Shown here in pieces: positions 6,804 through 7,265 of a DNA stretch of 7,265 nt (positions within the stretch are counted from its first letter, which is position 1; the number at the start of each line of letters is the position of its first letter). The stretch is from Clostridiaceae bacterium. Lineage in GTDB: Bacteria > Bacillota_A > Clostridia > Acetivibrionales > Acetivibrionaceae. Location: contig JAAZCB010000366.1 of assembly GCA_012513545.1 (NCBI GenBank), positions 1 to 7,265 on the forward strand, given 5' to 3'. Below the pieces are notes generated by a model that made no database searches, had not been told where the DNA came from, and saw only the letters and a program-made list of their open reading frames with translations. The position numbers and the translations under genes are program-made.

Positions 6804-7265
6804 CTATATATTTAATTGCAATTGTTCGTCTTCCTTATCCTCATCCTTCAAATAACAACCTATCGCAGGTATGTTTTTTGTCCTATAGTAATCCAGATCC
6901 TTGAAAGCTACTTCATTCAGCTTCTTGAGCCTGGTCATTTTGCTTCCTTTCTTCTCTTTCAGGACCTGAACTCCCTGAGAGTCCCTGGTAGATTTTGGAT
7001 TAATACTGCCGGTGCTAAATATCAACACCTTATTCAAGCTACTGAAGGCAACCAGTTCTTCATCCTCCAGTATATGTGACATATAAATAATTTCCGACAG
7101 ATTACTGTAAGCATTTGCAAGTTTTTTACGGTTGGTCTTGGTTGCATAACTGTTTAAATCAATTTTGGCAACTTTTCCATTTTCAAATGCAAAAATTAAA
7201 TAACCTCTGTAATCATCTGTTGCAACCATATGAATAATATTCTCTCCCTCTTCAAGTCCTAAGAG
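6804..7265 (-). CDS. parC: DNA topoisomerase IV (or gyrase) subunit A, C-terminal fragment
   Basis: The visible 153 residues are the C-terminal end of a type IIA topoisomerase A subunit, the DNA-wrapping beta-pinwheel domain. The reading frame is open to the right edge, so the upstream part (catalytic Tyr and breakage-reunion domain) is outside. Recognisable blade repeats include RGYLIFAFENGKVAKIDL with a TKTNRKKLANAYS stretch. A second repeat contains NKVLIFSTGSINPKSTRDSQ, followed by GVQVLKEKKGSKM. The tail is acidic (DEDKEDE). The M codon at 7229 is internal, because in-frame codons continue upstream (LLGLEEGENIIH). The product would relax or decatenate DNA together with a B subunit. ParC versus GyrA cannot be settled without the GyrA-box region; I favour the clostridial topoisomerase IV type. 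It looks like a core chromosomal gene, so the neighbouring cluster is probably chromosomal. Confidence 0.8.
   Translation of the reverse strand, partial: LLGLEEGENIIHMVATDDYRGYLIFAFENGKVAKIDLNSYATKTNRKKLANAYSNLSEIIYMSHILEDEELVAFSSLNKVLIFSTGSINPKSTRDSQGVQVLKEKKGSKMTRLKKLNEVAFKDLDYYRTKNIPAIGCYLKDEDKEDEQLQLNI

Noticed and set aside
6344..7079. Plus-strand open frames at 6344-6568 and 6816-7079
   Set aside because: They are antisense to the lipoprotein and the topoisomerase fragment, with low-complexity translations.

Overview
The window is low-GC, AT-rich DNA. Strong TTGACA/TATAAT-type promoters, GGTGAT-rich Shine-Dalgarno sites, a TTG start and a clostridial-style type II topoisomerase tail point to an anaerobic Firmicute of the Clostridia (Ruminiclostridium/Clostridium-like). 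The genus is inference. All five supported genes lie on the minus strand, so transcription runs from right to left.

From right to left the layout is as follows. (1) 7265-6804 holds the C-terminal part of a DNA topoisomerase IV/gyrase A subunit, cut by the window edge. (2) 6611-6159 is a small lipoprotein behind its own sigma-A-type promoter. It is followed 32 bp later by (3) 6126-5491, an unrecognised, probably beta-rich cytosolic protein; the two probably form one transcription unit. (4) 5304-4588 is a one-protein signalling regulator: a receiver domain with a complete phosphorylation site, an XRE-type helix-turn-helix domain, and a C-terminal Asn-Asp-Ser tandem-repeat tail encoded by a 9-bp minisatellite. 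It has a near-consensus promoter, repeated operator-like sites upstream and a rho-independent terminator downstream. (5) 4277 to beyond base 1 is a giant gene whose product starts with a PilZ-type domain. Both c-di-GMP-binding signatures of that domain are intact. An unassigned stretch of about 340 residues follows (possibly acyltransferase-like), then a condensation domain and an adenylation domain of a nonribosomal peptide synthetase (NRPS). The gene runs off the left edge within the adenylation domain.

The most interesting system is the last pair. A c-di-GMP receptor domain appears to be covalently attached to the front of a peptide synthetase, next to a receiver-XRE regulator. A plausible reading is that a small-molecule product is controlled at two levels: transcription through REC-XRE, and enzyme activity or localisation through c-di-GMP. 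The domain calls rest on motifs seen in the sequence; the regulatory logic is inference.
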